Below the pieces are notes generated by a model, which was not told where the DNA came from, did not search any database, and saw only the letters and a list, made by a program, of their open reading frames with translations. This document shows, piece by piece, positions 1-9,068 of a stretch of 64,000 nt of DNA. Numbering within the stretch: position 1 is the first letter of the stretch; every line of letters begins with the position of its first letter. Made by a program: the position numbers and the translations under genes. Source of the stretch: CAYNRE01 sp964399535 (GTDB taxonomy: Bacteria; Planctomycetota; Planctomycetia; Pirellulales; CAYNRE01); assembly GCA_964399535.1 (NCBI GenBank), contig CAYNRE010000005.1, positions 124,001-188,000 of the forward strand, written 5' to 3'.

Positions 1-662
1 GCCGAAACTTCGGCCGTGTAGCGCGTGGCCATCGCGAACCGCTTCTCCGGGCGAAACAGCAGGGTCTGCGTGCCCAGCCAACGCCATTGGCCGGGCACCT
101 CGGGCACCAGGCGAACGGGCAACTCGCGACTGGCCAGTTCCTCGGTGCTGCTCACCGGCACCATGGGCGCCGAGAAGGTCAGCGACAGCTCCGCGGCAAG
201 CGGCACCTCTCCCTCGGGCATGTGCTGCACGACTTCGAGCGGCCCCGCGGCCACCGGCCCCGGCGCGGGACGCGGCGGCGGCGGGAAGGCATCTTCGACT
301 TGCTTGCCGGGCTTGGGCGGCGGAAGCGTCGCGGGGGGAAAGGCGAACTCTTGCCGGTCGCCGGCCTGCCCTTCCAGCGGCGGCACCCGCGCGAACAGCT
401 CGGCGATCGCTTCCGCGGTGAGCGGGTCGCCCGTTACTTGCCTCAAACGGGACTCGCCCGGGCGGCTCGGCTCGGCCTCTCCCAGGCGGATCTCGAGCCC
501 TCGCTCGTCGGCCGGGGCGCTGCCTCCTGCTCGCTGCGGACCAGTCACGACGATGTCGGTGAAGTCAGGCGGCCGAGGGGCCGCGCCGCCCGAAATCGAA
601 AGTGCCAAACCCATCGTCACCACCGCTACGGCCACGAGACACGCCAGCCACCGACCAGCCAT
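1..662 (-). CDS. alpha-2-macroglobulin-like exported protein (N-terminal part, cut by window edge)
   Basis: The frame is open from the ATG at 662 to the window start, so only about 220 N-terminal residues are visible. Residues 1-27 form a hydrophobic signal sequence. Next comes a long Pro/Ala/Glu-rich stretch, then a domain near residues 155-220 with the pattern FSAPM...LVPEVPGQWRW...TLLFRPEKRFAMAT. That pattern is typical of the first macroglobulin-like domain of bacterial alpha-2-macroglobulins, which trap proteases in the periplasm. The bait region and any thioester motif lie outside the window, so it is unclear whether this is a thioester-bearing type. It is downstream of polX on the same strand, separated by 240 bp. 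Confidence 0.7.
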   Translation of the reverse strand, partial: MAGRWLACLVAVAVVTMGLALSISGGAAPRPPDFTDIVVTGPQRAGGSAPADERGLEIRLGEAEPSRPGESRLRQVTGDPLTAEAIAELFARVPPLEGQAGDRQEFAFPPATLPPPKPGKQVEDAFPPPPRPAPGPVAAGPLEVVQHMPEGEVPLAAELSLTFSAPMVPVSSTEELASRELPVRLVPEVPGQWRWLGTQTLLFRPEKRFAMATRYTAEVS

Positions 663-902
663 GGTCCAACCTCGCAATTTCAACGCACGAAACACGACTA
701 CCGCTTTCCCTTGGACGCCCGGAGCGCGCCGGAAGTTCCCCCCGGGTTGGATCCTGGCCCAGGCCATCGATCGCAGCTTAAGGCTATCGCCTGGGGACGC
801 CGTTTGACCAGCGCCCGCGCCCGGCCCAAGAGCCTGAAGCGCCGGTTCGCCGCCGGGGGCTTCTCCATCCGGAGGGAAAGTGCCAGGCAATCGGGCCAGG
901 GC

Positions 903-2624
903 CTAATGCTGCTTGGCCAACAGCTTTTTCAGTTGGGCCCAGGGGCGCGTATTGACCACGTCGGCCTTGGTCAATCCCGCGCGGCGGGCCTGAATCACCC
1001 CATAGCGGGCGGCCGAGAGCCCTTCGACGCTATGCGCGTCGGTCGAAATGACGATCGGGATGCCGTGCCGCTTGGCTGCCGCGCAAGCAATATCGTCCAG
1101 ATCGAGCCGGGCCGGGTTGGCGTTCAGCTCCAAAAACTTGCCATGCTCTCGGGCCGCTTGAAACACCGCCTCGAGGTCGACTTCGTACGGTTTCCGGCGG
1201 TTGATCAATCGCCCCGTGGGGTGGGCAATCGCCGAAACGCTGGGGTGCGCCAAGGCCTCGACAATGCGAGCCGTAATCTGCTCGCGCGGTTGGTTCTGGC
1301 CGTAATGAACGCTGGCCACGACCCAGTCGGCTTCGGCCAAAACGTCGTCGGGCAGGTCGAGTCCGCCGCGCTCGAGAATGTCGACCTCGATTCCCTTGAG
1401 CACGTGAAAGCCCTTGAGGTGCTCGTTCAGCCGGTCGATGGCCTCCCACTGCTGCCGAACCCTCGCCGGAGTGAGCCCGTTGGCCATGGTGACCCGCTGC
1501 GAGTGATCGGTAATGGCCAGGTATTTCAGTCCTCGGCGTCGAGCGGCCTCGACCATTTCCTCGAGCGTGGCCGCCCCGTCGGTGGCCGTGGTGTGGGTAT
1601 GCAAGTCGCCGAGCAGGTCGTCGGTTTCAATCAGCGTGGGCAGGTGCCCTCCCTCGGCCCACTCGAACTCGTGCCGCGCTTCGCGCAGCTCGGGCGGAAT
1701 CCAGGGCAGGCCCAGCGCCTGGTACACTTCGGTTTCGGTGCGGCCGGCAATTGGTTTCTCGCCCTGAAAGACTCCGTATTCGTTGACCTTCAGCCCTATT
1801 TCCTTGGCCCGGCCCCGTAACACGACGTTGTGTTCCTTCGACCCCGTGAAGTACTGCAGGGCGGCGCCGTACGACTCGACCGGAACCACGCGCAGATCGA
1901 CCTGCAAGCCGGTCGAAAGCCGGACCGACATTTTCGTATCGCCCCGGGCCAGCACCTGGGCGATATCGGGAAAGCGGGCGAAATGATCCATGACCGGCCC
2001 GGCGTCGGCGGCGGCCACCAACAGGTCGAGGTCGCCGACCGTTTCCTTCCCCCGCCGATAGCTGCCGGCCGCGTCGCGGGCGGCGATGCCCGGCAATCGA
2101 TCGAGATGAGCCAAGAGTTCGCACACGATCTCGTCGGCCGTGGCCCAATAAATGCGCTGATCGGCCGTGGCCGCGAAATCGAGCCCTGCCAGAATCGTTT
2201 CTTCCGTCTTGGCACCGAACCCCTTGAGCTCACGCACCTGGTGTGCTTCGCAAGCCGCCTTGAGGTCGTCGAGCGAGTTGATTTTCAGCTCCTTGTGGAG
2301 CGCGGCCGCCTTCTTGGGACCTAGACCGGGAACGCGAAGCAAGGCCAACACCGCCGGGGGCACCTGGGCCCTCAGCTCGTCTAGCAGCGGCAGCGACCCA
2401 CTGCGCAGCAACGATTCGACCTTGTCGGCCAGGTCTTTTCCCAGCCCGGGTAGATCGGTCAATTGGCGCTCGGGGTCCGCCGCGATGGCACTGACCGGTT
2501 CGGTCAGGTCGCCGATCGTGCGCGAGGCCTGCCGATAGGCCCGCACTCGAAACGGATTGGCCCCTTGAAACTCCAGCAGATCGGCCACTTCGTCCAGCAG
2601 CGTGGCCAGTTGGGCATTGGTCAT
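903..2624 (-). CDS. polX: DNA polymerase/3'-5' exonuclease PolX
   Basis: Family X DNA polymerase with a C-terminal PHP domain, 573 residues, the normal length for bacterial PolX; its known role is gap filling in base excision repair. Residues 1-150 carry helix-hairpin-helix elements (LPGLG at 58, VPGLG at 98, LKGFG at 133). The nucleotidyltransferase signature GSYRRGKETVGDLDLLV at about 187-203 supplies the metal-binding aspartates D198 and D200; D243 is the likely third. The PHP domain (about 336-573) has DLHTH, ITDHS, GIEVDIL, AIAHPTG and STDAHS, the expected metal-ligand set for 3'-5' exonuclease activity. The ATG at 2624 is chosen because the frame open further upstream has no family similarity. 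Confidence 0.95.
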   Translation of the reverse strand: MTNAQLATLLDEVADLLEFQGANPFRVRAYRQASRTIGDLTEPVSAIAADPERQLTDLPGLGKDLADKVESLLRSGSLPLLDELRAQVPPAVLALLRVPGLGPKKAAALHKELKINSLDDLKAACEAHQVRELKGFGAKTEETILAGLDFAATADQRIYWATADEIVCELLAHLDRLPGIAARDAAGSYRRGKETVGDLDLLVAAADAGPVMDHFARFPDIAQVLARGDTKMSVRLSTGLQVDLRVVPVESYGAALQYFTGSKEHNVVLRGRAKEIGLKVNEYGVFQGEKPIAGRTETEVYQALGLPWIPPELREARHEFEWAEGGHLPTLIETDDLLGDLHTHTTATDGAATLEEMVEAARRRGLKYLAITDHSQRVTMANGLTPARVRQQWEAIDRLNEHLKGFHVLKGIEVDILERGGLDLPDDVLAEADWVVASVHYGQNQPREQITARIVEALAHPSVSAIAHPTGRLINRRKPYEVDLEAVFQAAREHGKFLELNANPARLDLDDIACAAAKRHGIPIVISTDAHSVEGLSAARYGVIQARRAGLTKADVVNTRPWAQLKKLLAKQH

Positions 2625-2995
2625 CGTCGAACCTCGGGCAGGTGCGCGGCTAGCGAACAGCCCATATTCGACGACGAACGGGGGCCACTGGGCAAGAGCC
2701 CCCTTGGTCGCTCGACGAAATCGCCCGCCGTGTCCCGGCTCCTCACCGGGGCTGCGCCCACTCTCTCCCCGCAAGGCGGGGCCGGGGGTTTGGAAGTAGA
2801 AACGCAGCGGCGCCAGGGGGCAAAGTCGCAAAGCGGCAGAGCCGTCGCAACCCGCCGGCGGCCGGGACGGCGCTGGCATGGATGGCAGGCCACGACGCAT
2901 GATCCCCGTTAGCCCCCGGTGATTCAGCGGTGGCCAACTAGTCGCCGGGGAACGGCTCACCTTTTGCGCGAGATTCTCCCTGCCGCATTGCCCGG
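2625..2995. other. non-coding gap between polX and the TGS GTPase gene
   Basis: This 371-bp stretch separates two minus-strand genes and must hold the polX promoter if polX is transcribed alone. Short frames run through it on both strands, but none has a Shine-Dalgarno sequence together with recognisable protein character. I see no convincing terminator hairpin. Confidence 0.5.
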
Positions 2996-3985
2996 CTAGC
3001 TGTGAATCTCGACCACGTCCCCCTCATGAACCTGGTAGTCCGCCTTGACCGTGCTGCCGTCGTGAACGGCCGTGCCCCACACCCGGGCGAACTTGAATTT
3101 CTCGGCCAGGTCGCGGTGAACCAGTTCGGCGACTTCGACCACCGTGGCCCCCTGGCGAACCGTATACGGACGATCTCGATCGACCTTGGCGGTGGGCGAC
3201 TTGGTGTACACCCGCACCACGCCCAGCGATTGGTAAATCGCGTCGCGGAGGGCCTCGAGCCCCGTGCCTTGCTCGGCCGAAACCAGGTGCTCAGGCCAAT
3301 CGAGCGGCACCAGCTCGTGCCACAGCTCGAGCCGCACCTCGGCATCGGGGGCGTCGATCTTGTTACCCACCACCCGGCAGGCCGTGAACGACAAACCCAC
3401 GTCGTCTTCGTCCAGATAGCTCCGCGCGGCCAACTGAGTCTTGGTGGCCGCAAACCGCTCGATCACCGCCTGAGCCGCTTCGATCCCCTCGTCGTTGCCC
3501 AGGTCGACCACCAACAACGCCAGCTCGGCTCCACGGACCATGCCTTGCAGATACGGCTCCATGACGTCGGCCGTGACCGGCGGGGTGTCGATGATCTGCA
3601 CCGCCACGTCTTGCCAAGGCATCATCCCCGGCAGCGGAGCCCGCGTGGTAAACGGATAGGGAGCCACCTCGGGCGTGGCCCGAGTCAGGGCCCGCAAGAG
3701 CGAGCTTTTTCCCGAGTTCGGGCCACCCAACAGCACCGCGGTCCCCGCGCCTTGGCGTGGAATGCGGACCGAGTGGGCAGCCTTGGGGGCGCGGCGCTGC
3801 GTTTCCACCTCTTGCTTGAGGCGGCTGATCTTTTGCTTCAGATCCGATTGCAGCCGTTCGGATGCCTTGTGCTTGGGCATCTCGCGAAGCATGACTTGCA
3901 GCCACTGAAGCTCCTCTTCCGAGGTGGTGGCGCGGCGGTACTGCTCTTCGGCCTTCAGATACTGCGGAGTCAGGTTGGCGGCCAT
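2996..3985 (-). CDS. TGS-domain GTPase (DRG/Obg-related)
   Basis: GTP-binding protein of 329 residues, related to the HSR1/DRG branch of TRAFAC GTPases. A charged, probably coiled N-terminus (about 1-65) precedes the G domain: Walker A/G1 GGPNSGKSS at 87-95, G2 threonines in PFTTRAP at 111, G3 as DTPP near 133, and G4 NKID. The C-terminal 70 residues are a TGS domain (RPYTVRQGATVVEVAELVHRD). The Gly-rich Obg fold is absent. Such proteins are usually ribosome-associated, but the cellular role here is unknown. The ATG at 3985 is preferred over an upstream start because MAANLTPQYLKAEEQYRRA begins the conserved region. ppk lies upstream on the same strand. Confidence 0.88.
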   Translation of the reverse strand: MAANLTPQYLKAEEQYRRATTSEEELQWLQVMLREMPKHKASERLQSDLKQKISRLKQEVETQRRAPKAAHSVRIPRQGAGTAVLLGGPNSGKSSLLRALTRATPEVAPYPFTTRAPLPGMMPWQDVAVQIIDTPPVTADVMEPYLQGMVRGAELALLVVDLGNDEGIEAAQAVIERFAATKTQLAARSYLDEDDVGLSFTACRVVGNKIDAPDAEVRLELWHELVPLDWPEHLVSAEQGTGLEALRDAIYQSLGVVRVYTKSPTAKVDRDRPYTVRQGATVVEVAELVHRDLAEKFKFARVWGTAVHDGSTVKADYQVHEGDVVEIHS

Positions 3986-4122
3986 CGGCCGGCTCGCAAG
4001 GGAACTCAGGAGAGGGTGCTGGCACGCTGTCCGGGCAAGATAGCTCAACTCCCGGTCGATCGACTAGACGCCCCCTCGGGTTTCGCGGGGCAGGTTGCCG
4101 CCGGGCGCGGGCCGGTGACCGG

Positions 4123-6300
4123 CTAAGTCGCAGTGGGCTCGCTCGCCCCCGGGACCAAGGTCGTCGAAGCTGGCTCGCTCTCGACTTCGGCGAGCACCAT
4201 TTGCCGGCGCGGCCGGGCCAGTTCCACCTGAACCCGCCAGAGGGTTTCCCCCTCGGGCGCGCGCGGTCGCTGATAGGTGCCGTCGGGTAGTAGCACGCGG
4301 GCCTTCACGTTGTCGGCCAGGTAGGCCGGCACAATCTCTTGCAGAATACATTCCTTCAATTCTGGCGCTTCGATCGGAAACATCACTTCCACCCGGCGGA
4401 AGAAGTTTCGCGGCATCCAGTCGGCGCTCGACAAATACACCTCGCAGTCGTCGGGCGGGCCGAACACGAACAGCCGGCTATGCTCCAGAAACCGGTCCAC
4501 AATGCTCCGTACGCGAATGTTCTCCGAGATGCCCGCCAGAGCGGGCCGCAGGCAGCAAATGCCCCGGGTCACCAGGTCGATCGATACGCCCGCCTGGCTG
4601 GCGCGGTACAGGGCTTCGATCACTCGGTACTCGACCAGCGCGTTGAGCTTGGCGAAAATCCAGGCCGGCCGGCCCGATTGAGCCCGGTCGATCTGCTCCT
4701 CGATCAGTTCCAGCGTGTGGCGATGCAAGTGATCGGGGGCCACGACCAGCTTGCGCCAGTGGTGCCCCTGCGAGTAGCCGGTCAAGAGGTTGAACAGGGC
4801 CGAGGCGTCGTCGGCAAAGGCCTCGTTGGCGGTGAACAGCCCCAGGTCGGTGTAGACCAGGGCCGTGGTCGGGTTGTAGTTCCCCGTCGAAAGGTGCACG
4901 TAGCGCCGCAGAGCATCTCCCTCTTGCCGCACCACGAGCGACAATTTGCAGTGGGTCTTTAGATCCAGAAAGCCGAAAACCACGTGCACGCCGGCCCGCT
5001 CGAGCTGGCGCGACCAGGAGACGTTGTTCGCCTCGTCGAAGCGGGCTTTCAGTTCCACCAGCGCGGTCACGTGCTTGCCGTTCTCGGCCGCCTGCACCAG
5101 GGCCCGCACAATCGGCGAATCGCCGCTGGTGCGATACAGCGTCTGCTTAATGGCCAGCACCTTCGGGTCGGTCGATGCCCGCTGGATGAACTCGACCACC
5201 GTATCGAACGAGTCGAAGGGGTGGTGCAAGAGCACGTCGCGGCGGGCGATCGTGGCGAACAGGTTCTCGCCCTTGAGCTGCCCGATGCCCCGGGCCAGCC
5301 GTGGCGTAAAGGGGGGGTCGCGCAGCTCCTCGCGACCCCGCACCCCCACCAACTCGGCCAGGGCCGACAGGTCGAGCGGCCCCGGGATCCGGTAAACCTC
5401 GGTGTAGTCGTCGCTGCCAGACAGGGGTGCCTGCAGGTCTTCGGCCTCGACAATGGTATCGATCAGCTCCGGGTCGCCGCCCGCGGCCACCTCGAGCCGC
5501 ACGGCCTGGCCGCGTTGGCGGGCGCGAATGCGCTCTTCGATCAGGCGGAGCATGTCGTCCGATTCCTGCTCCAACAGCTCGATGTCGCTGTCGCGCGTGA
5601 TACGGAACGTGGTCGAGTTCAGAATCTCGAAGCCGCCAAACAGCTCCGGCAGCCGCCCGCTGACCGCGTCCTCCAGCAGGATGAAATTCTGCTCCTCGGC
5701 GCCGGCGGGGCTGAGCGGCACCAGCCGCGGCAACACCTGCGGCAATTGCACCACGGCAAACAGCCGCTTGGGCCCCAACCCTCGTTTGCGCTCGAGCATG
5801 GCGCACAGGTACAGCCCGCGGTTGTGATACCGAGGGCTGGGGTGGCTGGGGTCGACCGCCATCGGCGTCAAAATCGGGAAAGCCCGCTCTTGAAAGAAGC
5901 GGTCGAGCGTTTGCTGCTGGGCGGTGTCGAGTTCCGGCAGGCTCAGAATGCGAATCCGCGCCGCCGCCAGTTCAGGCCGGACCGATTCGTTCCAGCAGCG
6001 GTACTGGGCCGCCACCAACTCTTGAGTCCGGCGACCGATCCGCTCCAGTTGCGATACCGGGCGCAGCCCGTCGGGGGTGTAGTCCTGGGGGGCACCGTCG
6101 CCGAAAGCTTGCTCGCGCAGCCCCGCCACGCGGACCATGAAAAACTCGTCCAGGTTCGAACTGGCGATCGAGAGAAATTTCACCCGCTCCAGGAGCGGGT
6201 TGGTCGGGTCTTCGGCTTCTTCGAGCACCCGGGCGTTGAACTCCAACCAGCTCAACTCGCGGTTGATGAAGTACTCGGGGGAAAAGCTTTGTTCATTCAC
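4123..6300 (-). CDS. ppk1: polyphosphate kinase 1
   Basis: Polyphosphate kinase builds inorganic polyphosphate from ATP through a phosphohistidine intermediate. The 725-residue product has the family layout: an N-terminal domain opening with FINRELSWLEFNARVL and the ATP-contacting SNLDEFF (N50), then two HKD-like domains. The autophosphorylated histidine should be H450 in LKTHCKLSLVV, with a second histidine at 469 in YVHLSTGNYN. Length is normal for PPK1. The start is inferred as the GTG at 6300, which puts the conserved N-terminus at residue 10; an in-frame start at 6396 would add 32 unconserved residues. No ppx or PPK2 gene is nearby. Confidence 0.93.
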   Translation of the reverse strand: MNEQSFSPEYFINRELSWLEFNARVLEEAEDPTNPLLERVKFLSIASSNLDEFFMVRVAGLREQAFGDGAPQDYTPDGLRPVSQLERIGRRTQELVAAQYRCWNESVRPELAAARIRILSLPELDTAQQQTLDRFFQERAFPILTPMAVDPSHPSPRYHNRGLYLCAMLERKRGLGPKRLFAVVQLPQVLPRLVPLSPAGAEEQNFILLEDAVSGRLPELFGGFEILNSTTFRITRDSDIELLEQESDDMLRLIEERIRARQRGQAVRLEVAAGGDPELIDTIVEAEDLQAPLSGSDDYTEVYRIPGPLDLSALAELVGVRGREELRDPPFTPRLARGIGQLKGENLFATIARRDVLLHHPFDSFDTVVEFIQRASTDPKVLAIKQTLYRTSGDSPIVRALVQAAENGKHVTALVELKARFDEANNVSWSRQLERAGVHVVFGFLDLKTHCKLSLVVRQEGDALRRYVHLSTGNYNPTTALVYTDLGLFTANEAFADDASALFNLLTGYSQGHHWRKLVVAPDHLHRHTLELIEEQIDRAQSGRPAWIFAKLNALVEYRVIEALYRASQAGVSIDLVTRGICCLRPALAGISENIRVRSIVDRFLEHSRLFVFGPPDDCEVYLSSADWMPRNFFRRVEVMFPIEAPELKECILQEIVPAYLADNVKARVLLPDGTYQRPRAPEGETLWRVQVELARPRRQMVLAEVESEPASTTLVPGASEPTAT

Positions 6301-6654
6301 GGTAGCAAGGTGTCCGAGCCGAAATTCCAGCGGCCGCGCGGGGAAACGGCAAAACCGCGCCGGCAGCCCAAGCGCACGGCGCGCCCTGCGGACCACAGGT
6401 CTGCGGTTCCGCCGGCTCTAGTTTATCACTTCTCGGGCGGCCGCGCCATGTCGGCTTGCGAGGTGCCCCGGGCCCTTCGACGCTGGGCGAATTAGGCGGC
6501 CAGCCGCTATACTCGCTGTTTCCGGCAAAACTGGCGCCGGTCGTCGCCGCCCGTCGACGGGGCCGAAGGGCCCCCCGGGGGGCGGCAAAAGCAGTCGCGG
6601 CAGCCCCGGGGCGCGGCGACCCGGGCCCCTTTGCGAATCGCCCTCACGCAAGCC
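6301..6654. other. divergent intergenic region, ppk1 / hydrolase
   Basis: This 354-bp gap lies between divergently transcribed ppk1 and the hydrolase gene, so it should hold both promoters. It contains a run of G and C with short self-complementary parts around 6560-6595. I could not identify a clear -35/-10 pair or operator, and the short frames look non-coding. Confidence 0.45.
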
Positions 6655-7587
6655 ATGCTGAAAGCCCTGCAATACCCGCCGCCCGCCTGGCAGTCGCTGT
6701 ACCCGTTTACTTCGCGCTATCTGACCCTCGACGGGCATCGCTACCACTACCTCGACGAGGGAACCGGCGAACCGCTCTTACTGGTCCACGGCAATCCGAC
6801 CTGGTCGTTCTACTGGCGCAAGTTGGTGCTAGCCTGGCGGGGCCGGTACCGGCTGATCGTGCCCGATCACCTGGGCTGCGGGCTCTCGGACAAACCGCGC
6901 AGCTACGAATATCGCCTGGCGCGGCACATCGATAATCTGGCGGCCCTGGTCGAATCGCTCCAGCTCGACCGCCTGACGCTGCTGGCCCACGATTGGGGCG
7001 GCGCCATTGGCCTGGGCACGGCGGTCGATCGCCCCGAGCGGTTTCGCCGATTGGTGCTATTTAATACCGCCGCCTTCCGCAGCCAGCGCATGCCCTGGCG
7101 CATTCGGGCTTGCCGCACGCCGCTGTTGGGCAAATTGGCGGTGCAAGGCGCCAACGCGTTTGCCCGGGCCGCGCTGTCCATGGCCACCACCCAGCCCGCT
7201 CGTTTTTCGGCCAGCGTCAAGGCGGGTTACCTGGCCCCCTACGACGGCTGGCACGGCCGCCGGGCCATTCAGGCCTTCGTGGACGACATCCCGCTTCACC
7301 CCCGGCATCCAAGCTATGGGCGGTTGACCGAAATCGAAAACGGCCTGGCCCGACTGGCGCACCTGCCGACGCTATTGGTTTGGGGCATGCAAGATTGGTG
7401 CTTCACCCCCCATTTTCTCGAGCGATTCCTGGATTTCTTTCCTCAGGCGGAAGTGGCCCGGTTGTCCGAGGCGGGGCACTACGTGGTGGAAGACGCCACG
7501 GAAGATGTAATCGCCCGCGTCGAGCGTTTCCTGGACGACCACCGCCTGGCCCCCGCCGCCGCCGAGCAGCAGCAGGCCGCCCCCTAG
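6655..7587 (+). CDS. alpha/beta hydrolase, haloalkane dehalogenase-like
   Basis: A 310-residue alpha/beta-hydrolase. HGNPTW at 45-50 forms the oxyanion-hole region. HDWGG at 112-116 places an aspartate (D113) as nucleophile, followed by tryptophan W114. A histidine in SEAGHYVVED near the C-terminus completes the triad. Asp nucleophile plus Trp next to it and Asn in HGN is the halide-binding arrangement of haloalkane dehalogenases. Several planctomycete hydrolases of this group exist, but substrate cannot be read from sequence, and a fluoroacetate-dehalogenase-like or epoxide-hydrolase-like activity is possible. The ATG at 6655 is chosen because similarity to the family begins there. Convergent with the DUF1501 gene, 12 bp apart. 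Confidence 0.8.
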   Translation: MLKALQYPPPAWQSLYPFTSRYLTLDGHRYHYLDEGTGEPLLLVHGNPTWSFYWRKLVLAWRGRYRLIVPDHLGCGLSDKPRSYEYRLARHIDNLAALVESLQLDRLTLLAHDWGGAIGLGTAVDRPERFRRLVLFNTAAFRSQRMPWRIRACRTPLLGKLAVQGANAFARAALSMATTQPARFSASVKAGYLAPYDGWHGRRAIQAFVDDIPLHPRHPSYGRLTEIENGLARLAHLPTLLVWGMQDWCFTPHFLERFLDFFPQAEVARLSEAGHYVVEDATEDVIARVERFLDDHRLAPAAAEQQQAAP

Positions 7588-7599
7588 CTCGACTGCGGG

Positions 7600-9036
7600 C
7601 TAGGCCAAGAGCTCGTCGAGCACCTGGCCGTGGACATCGGTCAAGCGGCGATCGACCCCGTTGTGGCGATAGGTTAGCCGCTGGTGGTCGATGCCCAACA
7701 GGTGCAAAATCGTGGCGTGCACGTCGTAGCAGTACGTGGGGCGCTCCACGGCTCGGAACGACCACTCGTCGGTGGCGCCATACGTGGCGCCACCCCGAAT
7801 ACCTCCTCCGGCCAGCCAGTTGGTGAAACCCTCGGGGTTATGGTCCCGCCCCTTTTCTCCCTGGCTGCAGGGCATGCGGCCGAACTCGGTGGTCCACAGC
7901 ACGATGGTTTCCTCAAGCAAGCCCCGCCGCCGCAGGTCGTGCAGCAAAGCCGCGGCCGGCCGGTCAAGGCTGGCGCCCATCTGGGCGTGGTCCCGGGCCA
8001 GGTCTTCGTGGCTGTCCCAGTTTCGCCGCGGAAAGCCATTGTCGGCGCCGCTCCAAACCTGAATAAACCGAACTCCCCGCTCGGCCAGCCGCCGTGCGAC
8101 CAGACAATTACGGCCCAGGTCGGCCGTCACCGGGTCGTCCAGGCCGTACAGGGCCCGGGTCTCGGCCGTTTCCTCAGACAGGTCGAGCACCTGGGGGGCG
8201 CTTAGTTGCAGCCGGGCCGCCAATTCGTAGGCGGCCAACCGGGCATCGAGCCGGCTATCGACGGGCCGCGCGTCGCGATGAGCCCGGTTCAGCTCGGCCA
8301 ACAGGCCCCGGCCCTCGGCCTCGCTCTCGGGCGTTATCCAAGGGGTCGCAGGAGGAAACAGGTCCTCGATCGGGTTGGCCGCCCCGGGCCGCAGCATGGT
8401 CCCCTGGTGCGTGGCCGGCAGGAAGCCAGCGCCCCAGTTGGCTGGCCCGTTGGGAGCAAAGCCGCGGCCATCGGGCAGGGCCACGAAGGTGGGCAGGTCG
8501 TCGTTCTCACTCCCCAGCGCGTAACCGATCCAGGCCCCCATGCTCGGAAACCCGGGCAGCGTGAACCCGGTCGCCTGCATGAAGGTGGCCGGGCCATGCA
8601 CATTCGACTTGGACACCATCGAATAAATCAGCGCCAGGTCGTCCACGCAGGTGGCCAGTTGCGGCAGCAGGTCGCTCACCCAGCGGCCGCACTGGCCGTG
8701 CTGCTTCCAGCCCCAGGGGCTTTTCATCCACGTGCCCGGCGCGCTTTGAAACAATTCGACGGTGCCGCCCGGGTCGAAGGGCTGACCGTGGCGGCGTATC
8801 AGCTCCGGCTTGTAGTCGAAGGTATCGCACTGGCTGGCCGCCCCCGACATGAACAGCTGAATCACCCGCTTGGCTCGGGCCGGATGATGCAGGCCTGGGC
8901 CCGGCAGCCGGTTGGAAGCGCTGGCGGAATCGGCCGCGGCCCCCTCGCGCGCCAGCAGCGAAGCCAGGGCCAGCGACGCAAAGCCCGAGCCCGCATCGAG
9001 CAAAACTTGACGGCGAGAAAGGCGGCCTGCCGGCAT
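7600..9036 (-). CDS. DUF1501 domain-containing Tat-exported protein
   Basis: A 478-residue protein of the DUF1501 family, abundant in planctomycetes and distantly related to sulfatases and alkaline phosphatases. The N-terminus has a twin-arginine motif (SRRQVLL, residues 7-13) followed by a hydrophobic stretch, so export by Tat is expected. Early in the mature part VIQLFMSGAASQCDTFDYKP is the standard DUF1501 opening, and TTEFGRMP...HNP lies near the C-terminus. In this phylum such genes usually sit beside a DUF1553/DUF1549 cytochrome-like partner; here the neighbours are a hydrolase and a GNAT gene. Biochemical activity is unknown for the family. Confidence 0.9.
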   Translation of the reverse strand: MPAGRLSRRQVLLDAGSGFASLALASLLAREGAAADSASASNRLPGPGLHHPARAKRVIQLFMSGAASQCDTFDYKPELIRRHGQPFDPGGTVELFQSAPGTWMKSPWGWKQHGQCGRWVSDLLPQLATCVDDLALIYSMVSKSNVHGPATFMQATGFTLPGFPSMGAWIGYALGSENDDLPTFVALPDGRGFAPNGPANWGAGFLPATHQGTMLRPGAANPIEDLFPPATPWITPESEAEGRGLLAELNRAHRDARPVDSRLDARLAAYELAARLQLSAPQVLDLSEETAETRALYGLDDPVTADLGRNCLVARRLAERGVRFIQVWSGADNGFPRRNWDSHEDLARDHAQMGASLDRPAAALLHDLRRRGLLEETIVLWTTEFGRMPCSQGEKGRDHNPEGFTNWLAGGGIRGGATYGATDEWSFRAVERPTYCYDVHATILHLLGIDHQRLTYRHNGVDRRLTDVHGQVLDELLA

Positions 9037-9068
9037 GGTTCCCCCGGCCAGGCGAACGGTCGGCGCGG

